From Flavobacterium hydatis (GTDB lineage Bacteria > Bacteroidota > Bacteroidia > Flavobacteriales > Flavobacteriaceae): a stretch of DNA of 64,000 nucleotides. The stretch lies in contig NZ_JPRM01000015.1 in the NCBI RefSeq assembly GCF_000737695.1, positions 124,001 to 188,000 of the forward strand, read 5' to 3'. Numbering within the stretch: position 1 is the stretch's first letter; each line of letters starts with the position of its first letter. The position numbers and the translations under genes were made by a program. The notes beneath the pieces are model-generated. The model made no database searches. It was not told the origin of the DNA and saw only the letters and a program-made list of their open reading frames with translations. This document shows, one piece after another, positions 40,884 to 50,238 of the stretch.

Positions 40884-42014
40884 CTAATTTTTCTTTACCG
40901 CAGAACATCCTGCCATTGTTGTAATTTTGATTGCTTCGGTAGCTGGTAAACTATCATTACGGTTTACTACTTCCTGTACAACGTTTCTAGTGATTTCTTC
41001 AAAAACAGTTTCGATAGTCGATGCTGTTTGTAAAGCTGCCGGACGACCATAATCTCCTGCCTCACGAATAGATTGTACGATTGGAACTTCTCCTAAAAAC
41101 GGAACTCCTAAATCTTCAGCTAAGTTCTTAGCACCTTCTTTCCCGAAGATATAATATTTATTATCAGGCAATTCTTCAGGTGTAAAGTACGCCATATTTT
41201 CTATAATTCCTAAAACCGGTACATTGATGTTATCTTGCATAAACATCGAAACTCCTTTTTTAGCATCTGCCAAAGCTACTGCTTGCGGAGTACTTACTAC
41301 AACTGCTCCAGTAATAGGAAGTGATTGCATGATAGAAAGATGAATATCTCCTGTTCCTGGAGGTAAATCGATTAACATAAAATCTAATTCTCCCCAATCT
41401 GCATCAAAAATCATTTGGTTCAACGCTTTAGATGCCATTGGTCCTCTCCAGATTACAGCTTGACTTGGCGCTGTAAAAAATCCGATAGAAAGTATTTTAA
41501 CTTCATAACTTTCAATCGGTTTCATTTTAGACTTTCCGTCAACTAATATCGAAACAGGCTTTTCTGCTTCTACATCAAACATAATTGGCATAGATGGCCC
41601 ATAAATATCAGCATCTAAAACTCCAACAGCAAAACCCATTTTAGCCAATGTAACAGCTAAGTTTGCTGTAACTGTTGATTTACCAACTCCTCCTTTTCCA
41701 GAGGCTACAGCAATAATATTTTTAATTCCTGGAATCGCACGACCTTTAATTTCGTTTTTCTCAGGAGTTTCAACTTTAATATTCACTTTAACCTTAGCTT
41801 CCGGAGAAACTAATTCAAGTATTGTTTTTTTAATATCGTCTTCAGCACGTTTTTTTATGTGCATTGCAGGAGTATGCAAAACTAAATCAACTACAACCTC
41901 ATCACCAAAAGTAATAACATTTGTAACCGCTCCACTTTCAACCATATTCTTACCTTCACCGGCTATAGTAATCGTTTCTAAAGCTTTAAGGATTTCTTTT
42001 CTGTCTAATTTCAT
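40884..42014 (-). CDS. Mrp/ApbC-type Fe-S cluster carrier P-loop NTPase
   Basis: 376 aa from the ATG at 42014; the longer frame from a TTG at 42053 is rejected. The N-terminal ~100 aa are a MIP18/DUF59 domain. The deviant Walker A is ASGKGGVGKST. DADIYGPSMP and the DLPPGTGDIHLS motif follow. The C-terminus ends TTMAGCSAVKKN. Mrp/ApbC proteins bind and transfer [4Fe-4S] clusters. Here it sits with a NifU-like partner, supporting a shared Fe-S delivery role. Confidence 0.94.
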   Translation of the reverse strand: MKLDRKEILKALETITIAGEGKNMVESGAVTNVITFGDEVVVDLVLHTPAMHIKKRAEDDIKKTILELVSPEAKVKVNIKVETPEKNEIKGRAIPGIKNIIAVASGKGGVGKSTVTANLAVTLAKMGFAVGVLDADIYGPSMPIMFDVEAEKPVSILVDGKSKMKPIESYEVKILSIGFFTAPSQAVIWRGPMASKALNQMIFDADWGELDFMLIDLPPGTGDIHLSIMQSLPITGAVVVSTPQAVALADAKKGVSMFMQDNINVPVLGIIENMAYFTPEELPDNKYYIFGKEGAKNLAEDLGVPFLGEVPIVQSIREAGDYGRPAALQTASTIETVFEEITRNVVQEVVNRNDSLPATEAIKITTMAGCSAVKKN

Positions 42015-42439
42015 TTTAACTTTACTATTTTCTATTGACAATAATCGTTTCAAAAATTATATTAATTTAAACCGATTTTAGATTACAAAGATAACAGATT
42101 AAGTTCTTATTCTAACGGTTTTAGATTGGATTTATTGATATTGAGATTACTCAAAATGATTATAACAGCCTGCACTTGCTTTTTAAGTATCAAAAACACA
42201 TCTAATATTTTACTTACGTTTGTCTGTACAAATACTTTTTCAGTTAAAATACATCAATTTAAATATTCATTTTTAGAACAATACATCCAAAATATCAATA
42301 ATCTTAACTATATTTGAGTACCTTAAACTTATACTTCCTACTACCAAAAAAGAACATAAAACTCTGTTTTTAAAAAATTTACAATTCTTTTTATGTGCCT
42401 TTTGAATAAAATTTCATTTCTAATTTAAATCTAAAAAAT
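42015..42439. other. Non-coding gap upstream of L,D-transpeptidase
   Basis: Divergent intergenic region of 425 bp. A 63-codon frame at 42126-42317 has poor composition and no recognisable start context, so it is not called. No TAnnTTTG with a spaced TTG was seen upstream of the transpeptidase. Confidence 0.5.
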
Positions 42440-44047
42440 ATGCGAAATTTTACTTTTTCATTTGTAATTATTGCCGTTAGTTTTTTGATGTTTTCTTCTG
42501 AATCTTCAGCTAAAGAAATCAATACGAAAAACAAAGCAATCGCTTTAGAAAATCCTTTTGTATCCAAAAACTCTATTGCCCCGGAGTTAATTAATGACTT
42601 TTACAAAAAATATCCAAAATTAAAAAAATACCAAAATGACGTTTTGGATCTTTATAAAAAGAAAGATTTTAATTCGATTTGGTATGACGACAAAAATATT
42701 TCCGAATTTGGATTCTTATTGTATCATAAAGTACAATTATTAAATGACCGTGATGGCATCAAAGCTACAATGCCGTATATGGATCTGGTAAATGATGTTT
42801 TTAATGAAAGTGTATCTAATAAATTACCTCAGATAGACACCGAACTTTTACTCTCTAACATGTATGTGTTTTATGCCAGCAATGTCTATTCTGGCGTTGA
42901 CCCTGCAACGTTAAAAAAAATTGGTTGGTTCTTACCTGCCAAAACCGTTTCGTACGCAAAAATATTAGATTCTCTTATGGTTAATCCTGACCGATTAAAT
43001 AAAGATGAGAACCTTTTATTTGAACAATATTATAAACTTAAAGCTGTTTTAAAAAAATACAGAACAATCGAGAAAAACAATTTATGGAAAAAAATAGATA
43101 TTGATAGCGCCACTTTCAAAGACATAAGACCTCTGGACAGTAGTCTTGCGGTAAGACAAATCAGAGAACGTTTATTTGTAGTTGGAGATTTAGCTCAAAA
43201 TTCTAAAAGAGAAGTTTATGATCAAGAGATGATGGATGCCGTTTTAAAGTATAAAAAAAGATATGGCCTAAAATTAAATTATGCCTTGACTCTGGAACAC
43301 ATCAACCAGATGAATGAGCCTATTGCTAAAAGAATTAAAACAATAATGCTAAACATGGAACGCTGCCGATGGATACCTACAGAATTAGTTCATGCAAGTG
43401 AATACATAATGGTAAATATCCCTTCTTTTAAGCTAGTTTATGTTAAAAATGGCAAATACGAATTGGTATCTGATGTTTTTGTAGGAACACGTATGACCGA
43501 AACTGTAATTTTTAGTGGTAATATGGACAAAATCGTATTCAGTCCATACTGGTATGTTCCGCAAAGCATCATTAAAAACGAACTAAAATCTGAAATAGCC
43601 AGAGACAAAAACTATCTGGCGGATCATAATATGGAATGGAATGGTGGTAATGTGAGACAAAAACCAGGACCACAAAACTCTTTAGGATTAGTTAAGTTTA
43701 TGTTCCCAAACCCTAATGATATTTATTTACATGATACGCCTGCAAAAAGTTTGTTTGAGTTTGAGAAACGTACTTTTAGTCACGGTTGTATAAACGTAAA
43801 AGAAGCTAAAGCACTTGCACTTGCCATTTTAAAAGACAACCCAGATTGGCCAGTCTCTAAAATAGATCAGGCAATGAGTGGCGAAAAAGAAACTCCTTGC
43901 ATATTAAAAAACAAAATCCCAATCTATATTGGTTATTTTACTGCTTGGGTAAACGAAGATGGAGAGATTGGTTTTTATCCAGATGTATACGACAGAGATC
44001 AAAAACTAGACAAATTACTTTATTCAGATGCTATCGCTGAGCAATAA
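42440..44047 (+). CDS. L,D-transpeptidase (YcbB-like) with peptidoglycan-binding region
   Basis: 535 aa. A signal peptide (MRNFTFSFVIIAVSFLMF, cut near SSA) is followed by an N-terminal helical domain, a peptidoglycan-binding-like segment (~245-285, AVRQIRERLFVVGDL) and the YkuD catalytic domain with IYLHDTPAKSLFEFE and FSHGCINV; the Cys in HGC is the nucleophile. These enzymes make 3-3 crosslinks or attach proteins to peptidoglycan in the periplasm. It is monocistronic and ends at a palindromic terminator. Confidence 0.92.
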   Translation: MRNFTFSFVIIAVSFLMFSSESSAKEINTKNKAIALENPFVSKNSIAPELINDFYKKYPKLKKYQNDVLDLYKKKDFNSIWYDDKNISEFGFLLYHKVQLLNDRDGIKATMPYMDLVNDVFNESVSNKLPQIDTELLLSNMYVFYASNVYSGVDPATLKKIGWFLPAKTVSYAKILDSLMVNPDRLNKDENLLFEQYYKLKAVLKKYRTIEKNNLWKKIDIDSATFKDIRPLDSSLAVRQIRERLFVVGDLAQNSKREVYDQEMMDAVLKYKKRYGLKLNYALTLEHINQMNEPIAKRIKTIMLNMERCRWIPTELVHASEYIMVNIPSFKLVYVKNGKYELVSDVFVGTRMTETVIFSGNMDKIVFSPYWYVPQSIIKNELKSEIARDKNYLADHNMEWNGGNVRQKPGPQNSLGLVKFMFPNPNDIYLHDTPAKSLFEFEKRTFSHGCINVKEAKALALAILKDNPDWPVSKIDQAMSGEKETPCILKNKIPIYIGYFTAWVNEDGEIGFYPDVYDRDQKLDKLLYSDAIAEQ

Positions 44048-44069
44048 AATAGAGTTTCTAATAAACAAA

Positions 44070-44095
44070 AAAGACCCGACAGCTGTCGGGTCTTT
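44070..44095. terminator. Perfect palindromic terminator (GACCCGACAG family)
   Basis: A 26-nt perfect palindrome with arm AAAGACCCGACAG, lying between convergent genes. The GACCCGACAG arm matches the hairpin after leuD. Confidence 0.8.
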
Positions 44096-44130
44096 ACCAA
44101 AACTCAATTCTAATTAATTGCTCAGATTAA

Positions 44131-46560
44131 TTATTCGTATTTAAGATATTTAAGAATATCTATTTTTGTTACCTGATATGCTTTTGTTAAAACAATTACC
44201 AAAGTTAAGAAAAGTAACACAATCAATGCAATAATAAATGGCAATACTGGAACATCAATTCTAAAGGCGAAATTCTCTAGCCATTTGTTAAGCAAAATAT
44301 ACGCTGGAAATATTCCGATTATTAAGCCTAACACGCAAAAACCAACATATTGTTTCGACAATTCTTTAAGCAAAGCATCCGTTTCTGCTCCAAGTGTTTT
44401 TCTGATAGCTATTTCTTTTAATCTTCTTTCCATCGAAAATGACGCTAAAGCAAACAATCCAAAAATAGCAATTACAATCACAACAATGTTAAGTACAAAA
44501 AACAAATTTTTCTGTTTTACTTGTTCGTTATATGTTTTTGCAAAACCTTTATTTACAAATTCATAGTCAAAAGGATAATCCTGATTTATATTTTTCTCCC
44601 AATAGGTTTTTAATTTTGCTAAAGTCTCGGGTAAGTTGTCAGGTGAAACTTTTACAAAAATATTATCAAAATTATTCCATTTCAATGTTTTAACACTAAC
44701 AAAAATCATTGGCGGAACCTTATTTTGTAATCCTGTAAGATGAAAATCTTTTACCACCCCTACAATTTTAAATTTCATATTCCCTTTTTCGTTCCCCCAA
44801 CCTGAACTGATTATTGTATTTATCGGATTTTTGAGATTCAACATCTTAGCGCAAGTTTCATTTATTAACCAGTTACTCACCGTATCCAATGCATATTTCG
44901 GGGATAAATCTCTTCCTTGAACGATTTTAATTTTCATCATATCGAGAAAACCATAATCCATTACAATATTTCTCGGTTGTACAAAAATACCATTATGGGT
45001 AAAACCTGAACTTGAATTACTACCGTTTCCAAAAGAACCTGCAAATGTAGATGCATCCTTAACCCCAGAAAATTTTAAAATCTCTTGTTTTGTAGTCTGA
45101 TATTTTTCGAATTTTTTAGCTTGGTCACTATATATAAACGGAATACGAATTATCTGATCTCCGCTAAAGCCAAGATCTTTATTCATCATATAATTGACTT
45201 GAGAGTTCACAATTAAGGCTCCAATGATAAAAAAGGCAGCAATACCAAACTGAAAAATTAACATCGAATTTCGAATCCAGATACCACTTTTGCTTCTGGA
45301 GAAATTGCCTTTTAGAACTTTTAAGGTTTCGAAATTAGAGATGTAAATGGCAGGGAATATACCCGCAAGAACAATTACCAATCCAAATATTAGAATAAGC
45401 TGCAGATAAAATTCGCTGCCATTCATAGTCAAAGATTTATTCAAAAAATTATTGTAGTAAGGCAATGATAGTTCAACTATTGCTAATGCAAAAAGAATAG
45501 CCAAAGTTACAATTATAGCAGTTTCAAATATAAATTGAGCAATGATTTGCTTTTTGCTTGCTCCAACAATTTTACGAACGCCAACTTCTTTAGCACGTTT
45601 TATTGCTGAAGCAGTTGCAAGATTAATATAGTTTACTAAGGACAAAGCAAGAATCAGGATAGATAAACCAACCATGATATAAAGCAACTGCAAATTACCT
45701 CTGCCTTCAGGAAAATTATCACCATTAGGAGATTTTGTACCATATAAGCGAGCTGTTGCTAATTGGTCCAGAATAACTATAATGCTGCCATTTTCTTTGA
45801 TAAATTGTTCAGGAGTCAGACCGCGGTCTTTAGCCTCTTTTACAATTCTATTAACAAAATTCACGTGATCCATCTTCTTTAAAACCGTCTCTATATTGGT
45901 TCCTTTTTTGGTTTTAATCATTAAGGTATAATTGAAGTCTCCCCATTGACTAATGTCATTTTCCCTTATTAAGCCTCCAAATACATAATTGGGTTCAATA
46001 GAAGAAGGTCTGATTATTTTATAAACCGATTTTACCACATAAGGTTTATTATCCTTTGTAATAATTTTGCCAATAGGATCTTCGTTCTTAAAAATTAATT
46101 TTGCAGTTTCATCAGAAATAGCAACACTGTTTTTTTCTTTTAAGATGTCTTTTTTGGCTCCCTTTAGAATTGGGAATGGAAAAGAATCAAAAAAGTCATA
46201 ATCAGCCATTATAATTTTTTTTCCAATCCATTTTTGGCCATTATATTTTACTACCTCTTCATTATACCAACCAGCGTAAAAAGCAATAGATTCTATTTCA
46301 GGAATAGTAGCTTTACAAGTTAAGCCAAAAGGTACTGGGCTTGAATTCCAAATATCTTCATTTGTTCCAAATTTATTAAGAACCTGATATACATTCTCTT
46401 TTTCAGGATTCCACTGATCATAAGAGTTCTCATTGTTCCAATATAAAATCGCAAAAATAATCCCTGCAATTCCTATGCTTAATCCTAAAACATTTAAAAA
46501 CGAAAACAGTTTATTTTGTTTTAAATGGTAAATAAATATTTTTATCCAGTTAAGTATCAT
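44131..46560 (-). CDS. MacB/FtsX-type ABC transporter permease
   Basis: 809 aa. Four-helix FtsX topology is duplicated: helix near residue 20-42 (FLNVLGLSIGIAGIIFAILYW), a large periplasmic domain, a three-helix FtsX block at ~290-420 (ATASAIKRAKEVGVRKIVGA), then a second helix, periplasmic and FtsX block at the C-terminus (SMERRLKEIAIRKTLGAETD). It works with the ATPase at 46682 and the adaptor at 47485 to export substrates or sense envelope damage. Its gene is the last of the minus-strand cassette, 121 nt after the ATPase. Confidence 0.92.
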   Translation of the reverse strand: MILNWIKIFIYHLKQNKLFSFLNVLGLSIGIAGIIFAILYWNNENSYDQWNPEKENVYQVLNKFGTNEDIWNSSPVPFGLTCKATIPEIESIAFYAGWYNEEVVKYNGQKWIGKKIIMADYDFFDSFPFPILKGAKKDILKEKNSVAISDETAKLIFKNEDPIGKIITKDNKPYVVKSVYKIIRPSSIEPNYVFGGLIRENDISQWGDFNYTLMIKTKKGTNIETVLKKMDHVNFVNRIVKEAKDRGLTPEQFIKENGSIIVILDQLATARLYGTKSPNGDNFPEGRGNLQLLYIMVGLSILILALSLVNYINLATASAIKRAKEVGVRKIVGASKKQIIAQFIFETAIIVTLAILFALAIVELSLPYYNNFLNKSLTMNGSEFYLQLILIFGLVIVLAGIFPAIYISNFETLKVLKGNFSRSKSGIWIRNSMLIFQFGIAAFFIIGALIVNSQVNYMMNKDLGFSGDQIIRIPFIYSDQAKKFEKYQTTKQEILKFSGVKDASTFAGSFGNGSNSSSGFTHNGIFVQPRNIVMDYGFLDMMKIKIVQGRDLSPKYALDTVSNWLINETCAKMLNLKNPINTIISSGWGNEKGNMKFKIVGVVKDFHLTGLQNKVPPMIFVSVKTLKWNNFDNIFVKVSPDNLPETLAKLKTYWEKNINQDYPFDYEFVNKGFAKTYNEQVKQKNLFFVLNIVVIVIAIFGLFALASFSMERRLKEIAIRKTLGAETDALLKELSKQYVGFCVLGLIIGIFPAYILLNKWLENFAFRIDVPVLPFIIALIVLLFLTLVIVLTKAYQVTKIDILKYLKYE

Positions 46561-46681
46561 TATCTTACTTTATTTAATTATATTTTGGTTTGGTTAGTTT
46601 GTGTACTATTTTATAAAAAAAGCGTTTTGCAAAACTCTACTATCTCTATAATTACTATTGTTATCAATTTTATCATGATTT

Positions 46682-47383
46682 CTATACTTTAAAAACATCT
46701 ACATTTCTTTGATTTAATCTTTCCGAAAAAATAATCCCATCTTTCATGTGAATTGTTTTTTGCGAAAAAGAAGCGTCGTAATCCGAATGCGTTACCATAA
46801 GTATCGTAGCACCTTTGGCATGCAAATCGGTTAAAAGTTCCATAACCTCATTTCCGTTTTTACTATCTAAATTTCCGGTTGGCTCATCGGCCAAAATAAT
46901 CTTCGGATCATTTACCAAAGCTCTCGCTACAGCAACACGCTGTTGTTGTCCACCAGAAAGTTGTTGCGGAAAATGCTTTAATCTGTGAGAAATATTAAGC
47001 TTTTCGGCAATTGCTTCAACTTTCTGCTTTCTATCTGATGACTTTACATTATTATAAATTAATGGCAACTCAATATTATCATAAACAGAAAGTTCATCGA
47101 TAAGATTAAAATTCTGAAAAATGAAACCAATATTCTCTTTACGAACAGTAGCTCTTCCTTTTTCCTTAAGTCCAATCATTTCGCTATCCAATAATTTATA
47201 ACTCCCATCGCTGGCACTATCCAAAAGCCCGATTATATTAAGCAAAGTAGATTTACCACAGCCTGAAGGCCCCATAATCGTCAAAAAATCTCCTTTTTTT
47301 ACTTTCAAATTGATTCCGCTTAATGCCGCAGTTTCTACTTCTTCTGTTCTAAAAACCTTAGTTAAATCTTGTATTGTTATCAT
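46682..47383 (-). CDS. MacB/LolD-type ABC transporter ATP-binding protein
   Basis: 233 aa. Walker A is MGPSGCGKST, signature LSGGQQQR, Walker B IILADEPTGNLDS, H-loop THSDYD. It matches the LolD/MacB class that drives FtsX-type permeases. It lies 101 nt after the adaptor gene and before the permease in the same orientation. It is controlled presumably by the sigma-54 promoter upstream of the adaptor. Confidence 0.93.
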   Translation of the reverse strand: MITIQDLTKVFRTEEVETAALSGINLKVKKGDFLTIMGPSGCGKSTLLNIIGLLDSASDGSYKLLDSEMIGLKEKGRATVRKENIGFIFQNFNLIDELSVYDNIELPLIYNNVKSSDRKQKVEAIAEKLNISHRLKHFPQQLSGGQQQRVAVARALVNDPKIILADEPTGNLDSKNGNEVMELLTDLHAKGATILMVTHSDYDASFSQKTIHMKDGIIFSERLNQRNVDVFKV

Positions 47384-47484
47384 ATTTATTCAATATTAAT
47401 TGTTGATGATTCTATTTTTTGATTGATGATTGAAACTTTATTATTTATTGTAAAAATGCAAACTGAAACTGTTACTAAAAATTA

Positions 47485-48729
47485 TCATTTATTGTTAATT
47501 GACAATTCTTCTACGTCTTTATAATCTAAATAAGAAGATACTATTACCGATTCTCCTTCTTTTAATCCTCCTAAAACTTCATAATATGCAGGATTTTCTC
47601 TTCCTAATTTAATGGCTCTTTTCTCGGCTTTATTTCCGTTTACAACAAAAATCCATTTTCCTGCCGTTTCCTGATTAAAGCTTCCTTTAGGCAAAACAAG
47701 TATTTTATTTCTCTCCGATAAAATTAATTTCACCCCAAAACTTAATCCATCCTGTAAGACAATTTTCTCTTTTGGATCAAAATTCAATTCTATAGAAAAA
47801 CGACCACCTTTAACCTCAGGAATTACTTTGGTTACTACCACTTCAAGTATTTTTCCTTGATATTCGATTTCTCCTTTTAAACCTTCTCGCATTTTCTCCA
47901 GATAAAACTCATCTACCTCGGCCATTAATTTATAACCTTGTTTAGAATCTATTCTTCCTATGCTTTCTCCCGCCTGAAAATTCTTTCCTAAAACCGGTTG
48001 AAAAGAAGTAAGCCTTCCAGATTCTGGTGCTGTTATTAAAAAGTTTTTCTTGTTGTTTCTCAAAATATCCAAACTCATTTCCATAGTCTGAATCGAACGA
48101 TTAATTTGTGAAATCTGCAATTGATTCGTTTGCTTTTCTTTTTGAATACTTTGCTGAATCGTTTTTCTTCGTTCGTCCTGAAAACGTAACCCTTCTTTAA
48201 ATGCATTCCAATCGTTTTTTGAGATTACATCCTTCTCATATAATTTTGAGTTCATATCATACAAACGCTTTGCGTCATTATAATCATGCTCTATTAAAAC
48301 TAAATCTTTAGTCAAGTTCAATTCCTGATTTCTAATGTTCAGTTTACCCGTATTCAAGTTATTTATTTGCTCGATAATAGCTGTTTCCTGCGTAAGGTAA
48401 TTAAGTTCGGTGTTTGGGTTATATAATCTTGCCAAAGGTTGTCCCTTAACAACCGTAGCTCCATTCTCAACAAAAATCTCTTTAACCGAACCTCCTTCAG
48501 TCACGTTTACTAACATCACATTCAAAGGCACTACTTTTGCCTGAAAAACCATAAAATCTTCAAAAAAAGCCATCTCGACTTTCTTTACGATTAATTCGTC
48601 TCCTTTTACATTCAGACTTCTTTTTTTATTGAAAGAAAAAAATACTACAATTGCCAAAGCTAAAAAAGCCACGATTCCTATTGTCAGATACCTAATTTTT
48701 TTACTTTTACGAGGAATTACTTTATCCAT
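47485..48729 (-). CDS. HlyD/RND-type periplasmic adaptor of a MacAB-like exporter
   Basis: 414 aa from the ATG at 48729; the longer frame begins at a TTG and would overlap the promoter. One membrane anchor (~18-38) is followed by a lipoyl half-motif (GGSVKEIFVENGATVVKGQPL), a coiled-coil hairpin (~110-220) and a beta-barrel with ALYEVLGGLKEGE-like end (YYEVLGGLKEGESVIVSS). It links the ABC permease to an outer-membrane channel. It is the first gene of the cassette, divergent from the response-regulator gene. Confidence 0.9.
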   Translation of the reverse strand: MDKVIPRKSKKIRYLTIGIVAFLALAIVVFFSFNKKRSLNVKGDELIVKKVEMAFFEDFMVFQAKVVPLNVMLVNVTEGGSVKEIFVENGATVVKGQPLARLYNPNTELNYLTQETAIIEQINNLNTGKLNIRNQELNLTKDLVLIEHDYNDAKRLYDMNSKLYEKDVISKNDWNAFKEGLRFQDERRKTIQQSIQKEKQTNQLQISQINRSIQTMEMSLDILRNNKKNFLITAPESGRLTSFQPVLGKNFQAGESIGRIDSKQGYKLMAEVDEFYLEKMREGLKGEIEYQGKILEVVVTKVIPEVKGGRFSIELNFDPKEKIVLQDGLSFGVKLILSERNKILVLPKGSFNQETAGKWIFVVNGNKAEKRAIKLGRENPAYYEVLGGLKEGESVIVSSYLDYKDVEELSINNK

Positions 48730-48759
48730 GAGTTCTAATAATTTACTGATTACCAATAG

Positions 48760-48775
48760 GTAAATATTGTGCCAA
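48760..48775 (-). promoter_or_regulatory. Candidate sigma-54 promoter of the exporter cassette
   Basis: On the minus strand TTGGCACAATATTTAC matches the -24/-12 consensus TTGGCAC-N5-TTGC at all fixed positions except one (A for G at -12). The spacing is exact. It lies about 30 nt before the adaptor start. A sigma-54 activator gene diverges on the other side. Confidence 0.7.
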
Positions 48776-48839
48776 AAGAATTATAATTCATAAAGCATTG
48801 ATTTATATAGCAGTTTCAAAACCATCAAAAAAAAGTAGT

Positions 48840-48875
48840 GTTCGATAATGAACAGTTGACCGTTCACAATCGAAC
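48840..48875. promoter_or_regulatory. 36-bp interrupted dyad, candidate activator binding site
   Basis: GTTCGA-n3-TGAAC and GTTCA-n3-TCGAAC are exactly symmetric around an 8-nt centre. The dyad is 65-80 bp upstream of the sigma-54 promoter, the usual place for an enhancer-binding protein, and just ahead of the response-regulator gene, so autoregulation is also possible. Confidence 0.65.
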
Positions 48876-48888
48876 AAAAAAACATATC

Positions 48889-50238
48889 ATGCGAAAAAAA
48901 CAAGCCAATATATTAGTTGTCGATGATCAGGAAGAAATTCTTTTTTCGGTAAAAATGATTCTGAAAAAACAATTTGAATCCATTTTTACCACAAACGACC
49001 CCAAAAAAATCATTTCGCTTTTATCCGAAAGTCCAATTGATGTTGTTTTATTGGACATGAATTATCGCATTGGTTTTGAAGATGGACGCGAAGGAATTCA
49101 TTGGCTGAAAGAAATCAAGACATTATCTCCGCAAACAGTTGTAATTTTAATGACTGCTTTTGGCAAAATAGAAACCGCAGTAGAAGGTATAAAAATTGGT
49201 GCTTTTGATTATGTTTTAAAACCTTGGAACAACGAAAAACTACTGGCAACAATAGACAATGCTGTTGAAGAAAGCAGAAAGAAATCTAAAAAAGTAATTG
49301 CAAAACCCGAAGAAAAGAAATATTTCACAGGAACTTCTGCCAAAATAAAACAAGCGTATTCTATTGCAGATAAAGTTGCTAAAACTGATGCTAACGTACT
49401 TATTTTGGGAGAAAACGGAACTGGTAAATTTGTTTTTGCACAACACATTCATCAAAATTCGCAACGAAAAGACAAACCATTTATACATGTTGATTTAGGT
49501 TCTTTGAGCGATAATTTATTCGAAAGTGAATTATTTGGCTATGCCAAAGGCGCATTTACTGATGCTAAAACGGATACTCCTGGACGTTTTGAAGCTGCTG
49601 CCAACGGAACTATTTTTCTGGATGAAATCGGAAATATTCCGTTGCATTTACAAGCAAAACTATTACATGTTTTACAAACAAAATCGGTAACCCGCTTAGG
49701 CGAAAGCAAAGCAAGACCTCTGAATGTAAGAATAATTGCTGCAACAAATAGTGATATAAAAGCCGAAGTAAAAAACAAGACATTCCGTGAAGATTTGCTA
49801 TACCGAATCAATACCATGGAAATTACTTTACCATCTTTACGAGAACGAAAAGACGATATTGTACCAATGGCTGAATTTCTTCTTAACGAAATTGGAGAAA
49901 GATACGATCAAACCGAATTATCTTTTGATAGTAATGTTGCCAAACATCTAGAAAGATATCCTTGGAAAGGAAATGTTCGCGAAATGGAAAACAAAATCGA
50001 AAGAGCTTTAATCCTATCCGAAAACAACACGATTACAGTAACTGATCTCGATATTCTAGATTTTGAAGATTTTCAGGTTAATGACGAAAATCCATTATCT
50101 GAAATAGAAAAGAGTGCCGTAGAAAAATCTTTACTTAAAAACAACGGAAACATTAGCAAAACTGCCGAAGAATTAGGATTATCAAGAGCTTCTTTATACA
50201 GAAGAATTGAAAAATATGGCTTAAAAAATATCGAATAA
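48889..50238 (+). CDS. Sigma-54-dependent response regulator (NtrC family)
   Basis: 449 aa from the ATG at 48889; the GTG at 48838 would read through the dyad and is rejected. The receiver domain has Asp12/Asp13 and phospho-acceptor Asp56 (VVLLDMN), with an insertion after it (NYRIGFEDGREG). The AAA+ domain has Walker A GENGTGK and a GAFTDA form of the sigma-54-contacting GAFTGA loop. A Fis-type HTH closes it (NISKTAEELGLSRASLYRR). It activates sigma-54 promoters when phosphorylated by the kinase next to it. Probable target: the divergent exporter cassette. Confidence 0.93.
   Translation: MRKKQANILVVDDQEEILFSVKMILKKQFESIFTTNDPKKIISLLSESPIDVVLLDMNYRIGFEDGREGIHWLKEIKTLSPQTVVILMTAFGKIETAVEGIKIGAFDYVLKPWNNEKLLATIDNAVEESRKKSKKVIAKPEEKKYFTGTSAKIKQAYSIADKVAKTDANVLILGENGTGKFVFAQHIHQNSQRKDKPFIHVDLGSLSDNLFESELFGYAKGAFTDAKTDTPGRFEAAANGTIFLDEIGNIPLHLQAKLLHVLQTKSVTRLGESKARPLNVRIIAATNSDIKAEVKNKTFREDLLYRINTMEITLPSLRERKDDIVPMAEFLLNEIGERYDQTELSFDSNVAKHLERYPWKGNVREMENKIERALILSENNTITVTDLDILDFEDFQVNDENPLSEIEKSAVEKSLLKNNGNISKTAEELGLSRASLYRRIEKYGLKNIE

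Noticed and set aside
42126..42317. Small ORF of 63 codons upstream of the L,D-transpeptidase
   Set aside because: Composition is that of AT-rich filler, with no family resemblance, promoter or start context.
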